Assembly: GCA_932294295.1 (NCBI GenBank) | Contig: OW028576.1 | Coordinates: forward strand, 47,152,628 to 47,216,627 | DNA length: 64,000 nucleotides | Origin: Alitta virens | Lineage: Eukaryota > Annelida > Polychaeta > Phyllodocida > Nereididae | Reading direction: 5' to 3' | In this document: piece by piece, positions 10,191-22,712 of the stretch | Layout: every line of letters begins with the position of its first letter | How positions within the stretch are numbered: position 1 is the stretch's first letter | Notes under the pieces: generated by a model | Databases searched by the model: none | Seen by the model: only the letters and a program-made list of their open reading frames with translations | Told to the model about the DNA's origin: nothing | Position numbers and translations under genes: made by a program

Positions 10191-10980
10191 TTAGCCGTGT
10201 GTATATCTACATCTATATACAGCAGGGGGGCCACAGGGAGACCTGGAGGTTTCACCTGTGGGGTGGTGGTGTTTTAACACAATAATAAACATAAATTAAA
10301 TATACCCAGATATACATCTGGGCCGCTGTTATTAACATTTCCAGTCCTCCCCTGAAAATACAACACAACAAATAACATACCTTGAATGTAATGTAGGTCA
10401 GTGCTATACATGCTACATAGAACTGGAATGTGCTAATGGTGTTGCTGACATACGATGGAGTATTAGTCTTCATTGTTATATCAGTAGACGTGTTGAAAAT
10501 TGCTGTGTTAGATACAGACGATGTCTCTAAAGTACCCTTGTACAAACTTGTAGTGTACAGTATATGCTTAGACGTCTCTGAAAATGTAAAACGTATTACA
10601 TGTATACTATTATATATATATATATATAACATCATTACTGTTCGTATTCGTTATACTATACATAAATAAGACTCACCTGTATCGGTAGGTAGACACACAA
10701 TTGATGCATTGTATACATCAGTAACCTTCTGTAACACAGTATGACAGAATACAGTACCAGACATATTGACCAGTGTTATGTGTTGTACAAGGTGCGACGA
10801 GAATGATGGAATTTGCTGCAGCCATGACAATTTGGTGCAATCGGCTTGAATCAATCCATTACTAAGCGTGGCACAATCACATACATTAAAACGTTGTAAG
10901 CTCTTATATGAGCCACATAATATAACAGTATTGGTAACTGTTGATATGCATAAAGCAAATGTAATAGTAAGAAGAAGCAT
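10191..10980 (-). CDS. Spliced type I membrane glycoprotein A, paralogue of B
   Basis: Four exons (10980-10677, 10577-10381, 10351-10306, 10255-10191) with GTGAGT, GTATGT and GTATAT donors join in phase to 203 aa. The ATG at 10980 starts a signal peptide (MLLLTITFALCISTVTNT). The ectodomain has CDCATLSNGLIQADC...LQQIPSF...NMSGTVFCH, matching glycoprotein B in cysteine spacing, the L-x-x-(I/V)P turn and the (M)(S/T)GT-x-(F/Y)CH motif. A Ser/Thr-rich stalk with several N-glycosylation sites precedes a membrane segment (FYVACIALTYITF). The tail is short. It probably arose by gene duplication. Exact exon 3-4 choices are less certain than exons 1-2. Confidence 0.55.
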
Positions 10981-11107
10981 TCTCAAACTGTTATGCTGGT
11001 GTATAATTCTATACGTATCACGTGTTAGATAGTTCGTAATATAGAACATTTGTGTGTAGGTCATTGACTAGAGTTCATAATATAGAACGTTCAGACATCG
11101 TTCTGAA

Positions 11108-11139
11108 CATGGAGACGAGAGTAGACTCTTGTCTCCATG
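11108..11139. other. Near-perfect 15-bp hairpin with 2-nt loop
   Basis: CATGGAGACGAGAGT at 11108-11122 and ACTCTTGTCTCCATG at 11125-11139 pair at 14 of 15 positions. It lies between the polymerase stop (11404) and the glycoprotein A start, in an otherwise AT-rich spacer. A shorter GTTCAG/CTGAAC palindrome sits immediately beside it (11089-11108). A 3'-end signal, replication site or small structured RNA are all possible. Confidence 0.55.
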
Positions 11140-11403
11140 CTCTGAATAACTAGATATATGAGATTACATGTAGTAATCAAAAACTATTCTATACATATTT
11201 TATACAATTTATATAACATATTCAAAGTATTTTGCGCCCTTTAATACACCGGTGAACTATATATACATATTAGTTTCGAGACAGTTGTAGGGTTGTAAGT
11301 TGTACATTTCTGTCAAAACCACTTGTATGACGTGTTGTAATATATATATCGACGACTAATATCATAATGCGAATGAGCTTATACAGTAATCATTCTACAC
11401 ATG

Positions 11404-14400
11404 TCAGTAACCATAAGGTACTGTATGATATGTATTTTTAACAATTACTCTTTTATCAAACACTTTTCTGTATGTTTTGCTTGTAGGCCTGTTATAAACT
11501 ATGCCTCTATGCTTAACGCGCGAAATCTGGTTACTAGTTGGAAGTTTTTCCAATTGCTTTTCACCGAACACTATCTGTCTCATGCAGTCAAAATCAATGA
11601 TTGCAGCGTTTGTGTAATTTAATGAAATCCCTTTGATTTTACGTACAACAGTGTCAGTGTTTAATTTGTAGGAGTAACTCTTAGGACCTGTGGATAGGAA
11701 AGTCTTGATATATGTATCCTGTTTGAGCTCGTCAGTTAATTGACCTAACAGATCGCCTGTTTCCATAACCTTCTCGTCATTTTGCTCTATAAAAATAACT
11801 GAATCAGTATCATAATATAGTGTGTTACGGCCAGTTTTGTTCAACACTTGTAACAGGTGCAATCGTGCTAATGATGTTGTAAAAATACCTATAATTTCAT
11901 TAGTGAAAGTTGATTCCTCTTCAAAAGTTTCAGTATTCTTAACATCGATCACAACATAATCATTTGAAATCAGATGAAAATTCATTATACATTTTGTGGG
12001 GTCATTTTTCATCTGCGTATATTCTTTTAAATTTTTCATATAAAATGATCTGGGTAGATTTTGTCTCTGTACAAACTTTCCCCACACACTGTTGAGAAAC
12101 AGTTTACAAATTGTTCTAAGTGACGGGTTGTGTGCAATTGCATCTTTATCAAGCATGATTCCCTGCTCTCTGTTATAGTAAGATATATAGTTATCTTTGT
12201 CAGCATTTGTTTGCACCCATTGGGGATATCCTGACGCTTGTTGTTTCTGTTTAAGAAACATTTTCACATATTCTGTGAACACACTTCCAAAAGCATCATC
12301 CTGTGTTGTATTAGGAAAGTGATATACTTCATATATCCGAATCAATGTGTAACCTTGTTTAATAGCCTCTTTCAACTCAGGTGTTGTCCATGTACCAAAA
12401 AGAGCTCTCTTGGCATCACTGCATTTGCAATATGTCTGTGCCTCCTTTGAAGCACATGTACCACATAATGGAAACTTGAGTTTACCTTTGCATCTCACAG
12501 GTAGCACAGGTATGTATAGACCTCTTGGTGGTACAATTCGTACCTGTGCTAGACCATAATACGATTCTAGAGTATAATCAAAGGCATCCGGGTCTTTAAT
12601 TATTGTAGCGTGCGACGTAGGGTAAACCCCAGACATCGTAATATGGGGATAGAGCGATGTTACGTCATAGAAACGTATCTTCTCCCCCTTCTTCACATCA
12701 TAATAGAGTTTTGTTGGTTCAACTCTTCCGCCAAAGAAGCTATCGCGTATTTTTAAAGGTCTAACTGTATCGCACTTATTAATAAATTCACGCATAATTG
12801 TGTTGGTCTGAATTATTTTATCATAGCGGCACTCCCATATTGAGATAACATTGTAACCTAGTGTTCTGATTTCTTGAAGACGTTCTAAGGTTCTACTGTA
12901 AAGAGCATTCAAAGTCTGACGTGTACGCGGATCCCGAGCCTGTCTGTCTTGCTGACAGGTATGGCCATGGAAACGACATCCTAAGTATTCATAAACAGTA
13001 TTACTGTCTATATGTATACCATCGACTGTATATCTTGTTCCTGGTATACGAAACTCACCACCATTCCTAGCATGTTGTATACGTTTACCTTCTGAGTGGC
13101 TTACCCATTCTAACCATAAAGCTGACTTTTGGCTATCATTATGATGTTTACCATAACCCTGTGCTGGTATTTGAGGTATAGGTGATCTAAGGAATGACAA
13201 CTCTGCTATCAGATCATTATTAATAATCTCATCATTGAAGTGCCATACATCTCTTCTAAGTATAGCTTCTCCTGCTCTACCATCTGTTAAAGTTACATTA
13301 TGCACTTCATAGAGCATAAGTTGTCTTATTACTTGCATAGCGCATGACGCTAGGGTAGCATGGGCAAAAGGGTCTATACCTGAGGTATTAGAATCCTGTA
13401 TTGTTGTAACTGTCTTTATAAGTTTTCTAAAACTAGTGCATGCTTCCCTCAGAATTGTTACGTCAGAGCGTGTGTACTCTAACAATTCTTTCTGAAAATT
13501 AAATGTATCACCTTGATGTTCATTGTACCATATGAAGAACTCTGTTCTGTCAGCTGTAGACATAAAATCAACACCATAATAATATGGCGCAAACATTGGA
13601 CCAACATATTCTTGGTTATCTAATGTATTTGCTAAGTGTGGAAAATCACCTTTCTTCAGATCTCCTTGTAACCCCAGAGCTTTAGGTAAAGCCTTCAAGC
13701 GCATAGGTAGAAAATTCAAACTATCTATGAACCTGATACTCACTCCCTGCTTTATGTTCATCAGCATAATCTTGGTACCAGTAAATATAACTTCTGGGAA
13801 GATACCATTATCAACACAATAGCCGAGTATGAAATGAGCATCGAATGCTTTAGAGTTGTGGGCAATTGCCGTGACATCTTTATGTTGAGGTGTTAGTAAC
13901 CATTTACAAAATTCTTCAGTAGTATCAGGTCCCTTGAATATTTTCTCCCTCTTGCCACATGTATCATTGTTACATAGTGCTCTTATAAAGTGTTTATGTA
14001 AATTGTCTTTAACAGAACAGATGTTACATCTATCTCCGCAGTTCTCACATTTAGAGTAAACTGTAAATTCATTATCCTTACAACGATCACATACTGTTTG
14101 GCATACTAAAAAGTTAGGTATATGTTTCTGTAGACCACAATATGATCTCTTACAATTTACACATTTACGACATGGTGTGCATAGAGCCAGAGGTGTACAC
14201 TTATCGCAATCATCCTGAGGTTTATTCTTGTAACCTTTGTCGCATATAATTATATCATTTTGACAGGTTTCAAAGTCATAATATAGAAATTTACCTGCTG
14301 ATACCTTAGCTTTCTTTATCCTATAGAAGCATAAATGGTCACCTAATACATACTCGTGACAGCATGTACATAACCATTCACCACATATGTGTAAATGTTT

Positions 14401-15670
14401 GGCTATTTTTGATGTGTTCAGTATTACGAAACATGTCTTACATCTGTAGTATTGTTCACAGAGAGAAGGTTGATCTTCATCTTTTAGAACACCTCTGTCG
14501 TACTGTCTTTGTTGCTTATGTTTTTCGTAACACAACGTGTTACGACACATCATATTACAGTCTATGCATTCATCAGATGTGTTGTCAAACATACAATTTT
14601 CTGAACAACATGTTCTACATACACTATCACAACCGTGTTTTCGATTCTTATTGTACACTTCAAAGCAGTGGATGCATATCTTACTGTTAACAAAAAACCC
14701 ATTGATGTTTGTAATACTATGATAGTGATCATCTTTCAGATATAAAAATATCTTTCGTGGTCTAGTTATTAGACCTTTATACATAACATCATTTCCTGTA
14801 TCCCCTGATACGACAACAATTTGAATGTCTAATTCTGTCTCGAACTTATGCAAATCCTTAACTTTTACAGGCTTGTTTGTGGGTACACCCGCCTTTCTGT
14901 GAAGTCTGATAGCACAGCTACGTTGCGAATCACGTGCTTTACTCATGGATCTGTCTTTCCTTATAAGTTTTGCAAATTTTGCTTTACTCATGTTGTCTAT
15001 TTTAGCTTTACATGTTATAATAGCTCAACCTGCACACAAATATTCATTTTTCACTACAGGAATAAACACCATTGAATGCTTTTTTTTGATTGTGCAACTA
15101 TCCGATAAGGGGTCAGTGTCAACAATGGCTCTGCTTCCGCCACCTCCTTGATCATCCGCACTCATGATGCCCACATTAACTTCAAAAGTGTCATCAATAT
15201 CTAGAGATTTGTTTGACTGGAGAACTGCATTTATCCTATAAAATAAAATATCGAAAAATTTAACACTGCCTGTTAAATTGATGAATGTTATAGAAATAGT
15301 AAAAAGGTATTATACCAGTGTGTGCTTACCTCTCCATTATAACATCGGCTGTAATATTATGTTTTGGTTGACAATGTATAAACACCTCCCTCTCCAATCC
15401 TGAGTGATTAATAGTGAGTCTCGCTTTATCATTTCCATTAGGATGTTTCTCATTAACCAATTCCATGACATCGGTGAACATGTTATGTAATTCATCCTGA
15501 GCATTAAGAAGTTGTACACCTTGTAAGTCATTACTAAATTTAGTTTTATATGTTACTTCTTCGATGCCAAACTTTCTAGATATTTTCTGTCTCACAGGAA
15601 TAATGATGTAAGGTTTTGTATCAGCATTAGCTCCTTCTGTCTTACTCCGTTTGACTGATATATCATCCAT
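11404..15670 (-). CDS. Protein-primed family B DNA polymerase (two exons, one internal TGA)
   Basis: Exon 1 15670-15330, intron 15329-15236 (GTAAGC...TATAG), exon 2 15235-11404, in phase, about 1390 codons. The N-terminal domain precedes a Cys/His-rich segment (CIHCFEVYNK...CRTCC). Exonuclease motifs are YYDFET (ExoI), HNSKAFDAHF (ExoII) and YTRSDVTIL (ExoIII). Polymerase motifs are YDVTSLYPHI (A), KLFLNSVWGKF (B) and YYDTDS (C). This is the adintovirus pPolB architecture. A single in-frame TGA at 15027-15025 (codon ~184) interrupts the conserved N-terminal domain; downstream, the frame is open for ~1200 codons from ATG 14991. The TGA sits where a CGA would fit, suggesting C-to-T decay, or the functional product starts at 14991. 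Confidence 0.88.
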
Positions 15671-15945
15671 TATTAAATAAGAAAGTTATCAACTAACATT
15701 TCTACATGTATGTTTATACAAAAAATCCTTTGTAGTAGATATGTACAATTGAAGCCCTATATATAGCTTTTACAACAATAATATGTGTATCATGCAATTT
15801 CTACATTACTACATTAACTATCAAACAACTACCCTCAGGTTATAAAATTATCATGTGGACGTAGTTAAATTAATTAGTAATGCACAATGCGTGACTTGTC
15901 TCAGATCATTATTACTGTACATGGTTCCGAAAATAACCAATGCTT

Positions 15946-16175
15946 CAGCACCACCTAGTGTCCAATTTTAAAACATTGCAGCTCCACCTGGTGTCCATTT
16001 ATAAAAACATTACGGCTCCACCTGGTGTCCAAAATATTCGTACGCAGCGCCACCTAGTGTCCAACTTCAACGTATATAGCGCCACCTGGCGATAATTCGG
16101 AACATCAGCGCCACCTGGCGATAATTCGGAATAGCGCCACCTGGCGTTAATTCGGAAGGTTTACGCCTGGTGATA
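15946..16175. repeat. Array of seven CTCF-like motifs at the right end of E1
   Basis: The core (A/C)GC(G/T/A)CCACCT(A/G)G(T/C)G occurs at about 15946, 15979, 16013, 16045, 16076, 16105 and 16131, with a degenerate eighth near 16163; the spacing shrinks from 34 to 26 bp. On the complementary strand the copies read AGGTGGCGCT, the core of animal CTCF sites. Presumed to be part of the terminal repeat of E1. Confidence 0.75.
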
Positions 16176-16224
16176 ATTCCCGCAAGTAGGGGTTTATAGA
16201 GTACTCGGAACTACTTTCGTGAAT

Positions 16225-16264
16225 ATGCAATTAATCCTCGGCTAAAGCCTCGGATAAATTGCAT
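16225..16264. other. Imperfect 40-bp palindrome
   Basis: ATGCAATTAATCCTCGGCT pairs with AGCCTCGGATAAATTGCAT around a 2-base centre (17 of 19 pairs). It lies just beyond the presumed E1 end and before the ISL2EU-like element. It could mark an insertion junction. Confidence 0.5.
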
Positions 16265-16565
16265 AATCACTCAAACCAATCTTTATCTATCACTACTGTC
16301 AATAACTCACTTACACCATAAGGCAAATCAACATGTAACAAACAAACACGAAACTGAAAAACAGAGAAGTATGAGATTGAATGGAGCATCAGTTTGCAAC
16401 TAGTATTGCAAGAGGGATGGCAATAAGCGAGATTGTAGTTAATCCGGGCCTCTAGCGTCGTGGGATAAACAAACCACGGCAGACGGCAGGTATTCTACAG
16501 CCCTCAATTATCGCTCACAAGTCCGCTGTTTTATAGTCGTACTTACATTATCTACACAGCTCGAT

Positions 16566-19197
16566 ATGAGTGAAAAGGAAGAAGAACTGTGTTTTGATGG
16601 TGGAAGGTGCCTAAACTGAAGAGTTTTCTTAAAAAACGGGCTCTGAAGACATCTTCAAAGAAGGATGAGCTGTGTGCGTTGGCCTTCGCTGCATACAAGG
16701 TAGGGACGGCCTAAAAAATTGTTTACTAATATTACAAGGAGGTGTAAAATTTGTGCAACTCGATTTATAGTGGATTAATTCATCACACTGTTATTAATTT
16801 ATTATAAGTAAATACTAGGTAGTGAATTTATATAATACATTATGTCTGTAATGATATAGGCAGACATTTATGAATTGTTACTGCAAATTTTTTTTTATCA
16901 GAATTAAAATTAATCAATCATCAATTTTTTTAAGGAGGGAAGACCTTTGGAATCCACTGATGAACAGAGAGATGCAGCCAGGTTAGAGGACTATAGCTCA
17001 CTCCTAACATTTGTGTGTGGGCAGAAGACTATCACCATTTCAGACCCAATGGATCAGAAGTCAGGATGGGTGTCAGAACAGGTGAGATGTCAAATTTTTT
17101 TTAAGAAGTATTGTGCATGTTTAATTTCTTGTGCATTGGTTCGCAGTTTTGAATATCTATGAGAAGTCAAAATGTGTTGTATCCTCAGTGCATTTCAGAC
17201 TGCACCCCTGACCAAGCGCCTGTTAAGTGATTACAAGGAGGGAAAAGCCTACTCATATTTTGATAGCAAATGGCTAGACCAGGTGTTCTATCATCCCCTT
17301 GGTGATGACTCTCCTGTATGTCTGCTGAGGTCAAAGTCAATCCCATCCCAGAAAATCAGCAACATCCCACACTGAGTCTGGATAGCAGTTGAGAAGTACA
17401 CTGGTTCCATTAAGAGCAGCTACTGCACTTGTTTTGCTGGGTAAGATAATATATTATCATAATTTTTTGTATTCAAAATTAAGTTTGGGTTTATTTCTTC
17501 TATGTAATGTTTGTTATTTGTTTTCTGTTAATGTTTCATTGTTTTCTGTTAATGTTTCATTGTTTTCTGTTAATGTTTCATTGTTTTCTGTTTGTGGTTT
17601 GTCCCACAGAATGAATTGACTCATAACTACACAAGTCTCAACAGTGGTAAATATTTACAGTCTGGTTTCTTTGATTACTCAGCATCTACAAGGAAGGCTA
17701 AGAGAGGTAAATGAATTACCATTAGCTGCTTAAGTAACCTGTAGCAGTAACTCATATCTTAATTGTAGCAATATATTTTCATTTATATGGCTTGTATTTC
17801 ATTGACAAACATACTTAAATGTTTAGTCTATTGATAATTTGGTTTTCTTTTTACAGGCTGGGTTCAACCTGTAACCAGGTGGCAGCTGTCTTATTTAAGA
17901 TAGACTGGGCCTGGAAAAGTGGCATCACCAACAAGTCGTGTACATCGAGGCCATGTACCTGGAACGAATTTGGCGCCAAAGGAAAGATGTTGGACCTGCA
18001 ACCAGTTTCCGAGCTGGAGTGGAGAAAACCTCACTATGGAAAAGGGGGCAAGTACATTGATTAAAAGTTAGATCTATCCCTATGAAAGAAGAAGGCTTAA
18101 GCACTCAATACAATGTTGTTTTTTTTTGGTCTGTCACTGCTTTAAAATCAGGTGTGGATGCTGTTGATCCAGTCATTCAGAGAAGATAAAAGTGTTTGTG
18201 CAAACATTTAGTTTACTCAGATTTATTTCCTTGCAGGTGACAAAACTGCTATAAACAATGCAGTACGAAAGAACTTCCAGCCAAGCCAAGCTCCACAGCC
18301 AAGCATTCAGACACTGACCAATGCGCTCTATGGCAGCTGCCCTTCCGCATGTATTTTTGAATATGTCGACCTCCCTAATCAACATTTGCCTCCACCACAA
18401 GATGATGTGAATGTCTACTCTGAAGTTGAGGTAGTCTCGGAAAATCTACCACCACCAGTTCCACATCTCATACAGCAGGGCTGCACTTCCTGGGTATTTT
18501 CTGAAACCCAGGTATCGGGAATTGAACATCTTACCAGAGGTCAAGGTTCCAACAGTGAATGGTACAATCAGAACGTTGGACGCATATCAGCATCGAACAT
18601 CCACTCCGTCTTGACAAAGGTACGCCACATGGAACGCTGTGCCCCTAAGAGACTGGATTGTTTCAATTTGCTGCAGAAGCTCTGCACTGAAGCAGTAAAT
18701 GACTTGAGCCATGTACCTGCAATTAAGTATGGACAGTCCATGGAAACAGAAGCCAGGCACACATATTACCAGATGAACAAGGGTGCACATCAGCATTTAG
18801 AGGTACAGGAATGTGGCATGTTTGTTGTGCAGCATCATGGGTACATAAGTGCCAGCCCTGATGCTTTGGTGAACTGTTCCTGCTGTGGCCAGGGATTACT
18901 TGAAATAAATGTCCGCTAACCTTGGCTCATGCTGATCCAAGTAAAGAGCCACCTGCTTACATTGTGACTGTGGATGGACGTCACATTCTGAAGAAAGAGC
19001 ATCCTTATTACAGCCAAGTCATCACCCAGATGGGTGCCACAGGCAGAAAGTGGTGCAACTTTTTCATCTACTCCAGACACGGATCGCTCACAGTCCGAAT
19101 CAAGTTTGATGACTCTTGGTGGCAGAGTCTGGTTTCAGCTTGTGACACATTCTTTTTTAACCACATGATTGACTTTATAAAATCTAAAAATTGTGTT
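16566..19197 (+). pseudogene. SAP-SWIM-YqaJ (lambda-exonuclease-like) gene, frameshifted
   Basis: A multi-exon gene. A SAP-like segment (VPKLKSFLKKRALKTSSKKDEL) ends at a GTAGGG donor near 16700. Further exons lie at ~16935-17081 and ~17190-17360. A SWIM-type stretch (STCNQVAAVLFKI...SCTSRPCTW) is at ~17857-18064. The YqaJ domain (~18240-19197) carries RISASNIHSVL, the catalytic SPDAL aspartate and LLEI before the expected K-C-P. At that point (~18906) one base is missing, so the frame shifts from 18386-18919 into 18922-19197. Another one-base shift separates the first ATG (16566) from the SAP segment. The family would act as a 5'-3' exonuclease or recombinase in transposition. Probably inactive. 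Confidence 0.6.
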
Positions 19198-22047
19198 TGA
19201 TTAACCTTAAAGATAACCTGATGACGGCTTTGGTATACAGTTTCTGCTATGCACATTTATGTATTTCACAAGTCTATCTGCTAATCTGTAATTAAATTTG
19301 TTACATTATTCAATCAATGTTGCTGGAAATTTGATGTTTCTGTGAATTATATTCATATAAATCATACTATTGTCCATTTGGAGTTATATCTTGTTCATTC
19401 ATAGGCAATCATACTGATATGTAAATAGTGTACATAAATTAGGTAAAATATATATGGTGAGACAATTAATTGTCTAATTAATTAATCCCACCTGGTTCTA
19501 TCCAGGTGCCTAAGCTTGACCAGGGATAATTACATTCCCAGTACTAGTGATAATCACTGTACTGCAAGCAGTCATCTGTATTTGATCCTTCTATCGTGTC
19601 ATTTATATAATTGCACAATTACATGTAAGTATTATAAACCTGACACCGGAACCAATGACCAAGGAATACCGTAGTCAGGTCCAAGAATGGTGACCACTTT
19701 AGTCTCTGATTGCTCAGAAGCAATCTTTCAACATGTCTACTCAAGGACAAGGAAATGTAAAGTTTAAATGCACTTTTTTTAATCTGTCATTTTCGAACTC
19801 ATTTTATAGAGATATTTTGTGATGTCAAAAAGCAGTTACACACATAAATCATCTCAACTCTTGATATATGAGGTGAGGTACTCAATCCACCTTCCACTGA
19901 ATTTATTCTTATAATGTCAGATCAACACAAGTCTTACACATCTTATCCTGCCAACTCTATGTCAGTGGAATAACACGTTTTTATTCACATCTCTCTTTCC
20001 TGCCTTTCCAGAACTATTAGCGGCAAACATACGATTTAGGTTATGTTAACTTACTACAAGTTCTTTACGTCTCGTAATATTAACTGTCAAAATCCCTTCC
20101 TATGTTCACAATTGTGAAAAATTCACATGAATAATTTCTGCACTTTGAAGCTTAATGTTACATAAATGTAATAGAATACTTTCATGCACTCAATTATCAG
20201 AATTAAGTAAGATTACAACATCATAACAGAGAATCATACAATACAATGTAATTGCTATGCCCTGATTTGCCTAACAAAGCAAAATTCAATTATAATTATC
20301 AGAACTCAATAGTTGTGTAACCTATCATCAATTTGTTATTGTTGTTTCATACTACAGAATCATAATATCTACAGTAATAGTTAAGCCATAATTAAAGTTA
20401 TTAATTCATAAAAATTTGCAATAGGACTCAAATGTCTAATCAATTGACTAAAGGGGGATGCAAGTTGCAAAGGGCAGCACAAACCGTGAAAATGTCATCA
20501 ACTAAAGGTACTAAAGAGATTGGTAATGTTCCAGTCAATATTGAGTAACTCTTCATGCGGCCTATGGCACGTTCAACATGAATCCTGGCGTTTGCCACTG
20601 CTTTGGTTTTCTGAACTTGGGAACGTATCATCTGATCCATACCTGAACTTGGAGGTGGAATAAGAAGCTTTGCACCACGCAACAGCAAGTCCTCTTGAAT
20701 TGGAAATCCTCGGTCAGCCATAACTAAGTCTCCATGATCCAAAAGATCCAAAAATCCACTGTCACAGGTAATATTTTTGTCCGAAGTTCTCCCTCCCCAG
20801 GCTTTGGAAAGAAAAGTAATGGCACCATTCGGAGAAATACCAATCAATACCTTGACAGTGTTGGGCTTTTTATAGTCAGACCATGTGTGTTCTTGTAGGT
20901 CAAGATGTCGAGGCCTCTCAATGAATACTTCAGTGCAGTCTATTGTGACTCTAAGGTTAGGATACTTCTCCATGTCCTTGGGAAGATGTTCATGAATTAC
21001 TTCTTTAGGAGGCCAAAAGATGAGTGGTTTCACTACTTTCGACAACATTCGAGCATAAGTATTGAATATCTGTGACACTGATGATGAGGAAACACCAAAC
21101 ATATCACCCCTCAACTCATTTATCAGCTCAAGCCTTAGCTTCATCAAAACCATCACCAGTTCTTCTCGTACAGACAGTTTTCTTGCTGGCCCAGACTTGG
21201 ACTGTAGAATTTCTTGTCGTGGAATATATTTTTGGCTGCCTCGCCAGTACTGCATATTGGATGCCACTGGGGTGATGAGTTGGACAAGATCATCAAAGGC
21301 ACTTAGAGAAGGCAGTCCCGTGTATGTGTTGACTTTTTCATCAGATTTTAGATATCTGCCACTCACATTCTCTGATTTTGTAGACAGGCCCAGGTCTTCC
21401 TTTGCACTGCTTTCTTTCAACTCATCATAGCGAAACTGTAATTCCTTCACAGTGGCATCCTTAGTAGCACATCCAACACAGGCACATTCTGTGGAACAAT
21501 TACACCGGTAACTGTAGCAGTGATCGTGTCCCGTTGATGGACCATCATCCTCAGGGAGCTCACAAGCCAATTGCTTGGTGGCACTAGCTCTTCGCGAAAG
21601 AGACCTCTCCTTTGGCGGCTTTCTAGAGGCTGGTAGATTATCTGAAATTTGAATAATATACTAAATACACCAACCATACATACATGCATAAAAACAGAGA
21701 GAATATAAATAATCTAGTAAAACACAATACTTGATTTACAATTTCATAAATAATATATATAAACTGTACTTGAGTTGTACCTCTGTGACCAAGGTTGATG
21801 GTTTGGTTTGGGTTACCAGGAGTGGGCTTGCCATCTACAAAGTGATCTGAGCAGATCCTGTCATCGGGGCTAGGTGTCCAGTTCTTTCCTGCTGTGTTCC
21901 TACGATACACAGCTCTGGCCCATTCAAAACGACTGTTCAAGTTTTTTTTTTTCAGTCGGGAAAGGGAAAAGAGAAAAAGGGGCAGCACAAGAGCACATCC
22001 CATGACGCTGATTGTGTTAGCTGCACAGTTGCTTTCGCCACCTGTTG
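18533..22047. repeat. Tandem duplication, unit 1 (3515 bp)
   Basis: The sequence from ACCAGAGGTCAAGG (18533) recurs 3515 bp downstream at 22048 with only scattered substitutions. Unit 1 holds the 3' half of the YqaJ gene and a full transposase coding exon. The junction at 22047/22048 has at most one base of microhomology. Confidence 0.92.
20440..22040 (-). CDS. THAP-DDE transposase, copy 1 (upstream exon lost)
   Basis: The main exon (frame 21570-20440, 376 aa, continuing upstream toward 21640) has a Cys-rich segment (CNCSTECACVGC), a helix-turn-helix-like region and a DDE_4-type catalytic core: Asp in VTIDCTEV, Asp in VMADRGF and Glu in IHVERAIGR. An upstream exon (~21780-22040) encodes a THAP-like zinc finger (RFEWARAVYRR...WTPSPDDRICSDHF). 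It is convergent with the YqaJ gene. The duplication junction cuts immediately upstream of the THAP exon, so this copy has lost its native 5' end. It differs from copy 2 at four of 376 residues. Confidence 0.75.
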
Positions 22048-22712
22048 ACCAGAGGTCAAGGTTCCAACAGTGAATGGTACAATCAGAACGTTGGACGCAT
22101 ATCAGCATCGAACATCCACTCCGTCTTGACAAAGGTACGCCACATGGAATGCTGTGCCCCTAAGAGACTGGATTGTTTCAATTTGCTGCAGAAGCTCTGC
22201 ACTGAAGCAGTAAATGACTTGAGCCATGTACCTGCAATTAAGTATGGACAGTCCATGGAAACAGAAGCCAGGCACACATATTACCAGATGAACAAGGGTG
22301 CACATCAGCATTTAGAGGTACAGGAATGTGGCATGTTTGTTGTGCAGCATCATGGGTACATAAGTGCCAGCCCTGATGCTTTGGTGAACTGTTCCTGCTG
22401 TGGCCAGGGATTACTTGAAATAAATGTCCGCTAACCTTGGCTCATGCTGATCCAAGTAAAGAGCCACCTGCTTACATTGTGACTGTGGATGGACGTCACA
22501 TTCTGAAGAAAGAGCATCCTTATTACAGCCAAGTCATCACCCAGATGGGTGCCACAGGCAGAAAGTGGTGCAACTTTTTCATCTACTCCAGACAAGGATC
22601 GCTCACAGTCCGAATCAAGTTTGATGACTCTTGGTGGCAGAGTCTGGTTTCAGCTTGTGACACATTCTTTTTTAACCACATGATTGACTTTATAAAATCT
22701 AAAAATTGTGTT
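22048..22712 (+). pseudogene. YqaJ nuclease fragment, copy 2 (5'-truncated)
   Basis: Repeats the YqaJ core found at 18533-19197, without the SAP and SWIM exons. The frame runs 22045-22434 and resumes in another frame at 22437-22712 because of the same missing base near 22421. One amino acid differs in each half from copy 1. Non-functional by truncation and frameshift. Confidence 0.8.

Larger units (their letters stand above)
1..16200. mobile_element. Adintovirus/Polinton-type element E1 (left end outside window)
   Basis: Seen: an integrase, penton-like protein, basic protein, double-jelly-roll-type capsid protein, packaging ATPase, PC4-like protein, two membrane glycoproteins and a protein-primed DNA polymerase occupy one continuous stretch. 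This gene set defines adintoviruses/Mavericks (Polintons). The left terminus is missing, because the integrase reading frame is already open at base 3. The right terminus is inferred to lie just after the motif array at 15946-16175; no target duplication can be tested. Apart from one nonsense codon in the polymerase and the broken clamp-like frame, its genes are open, so E1 looks younger than E2. No cysteine protease (adenain) gene was recognised in the visible part. Confidence 0.9.

Noticed and set aside
15001..15060. A cryptic intron removing the polymerase TGA
   Set aside because: The only GT...AG pair near it would be about 30-40 bp and would delete conserved residues, so a nonsense codon is the simpler reading.
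21062..21430. + strand frames opposite the transposase
   Set aside because: Antisense shadows of the DDE transposase exon; the same shadows recur in copy 2.
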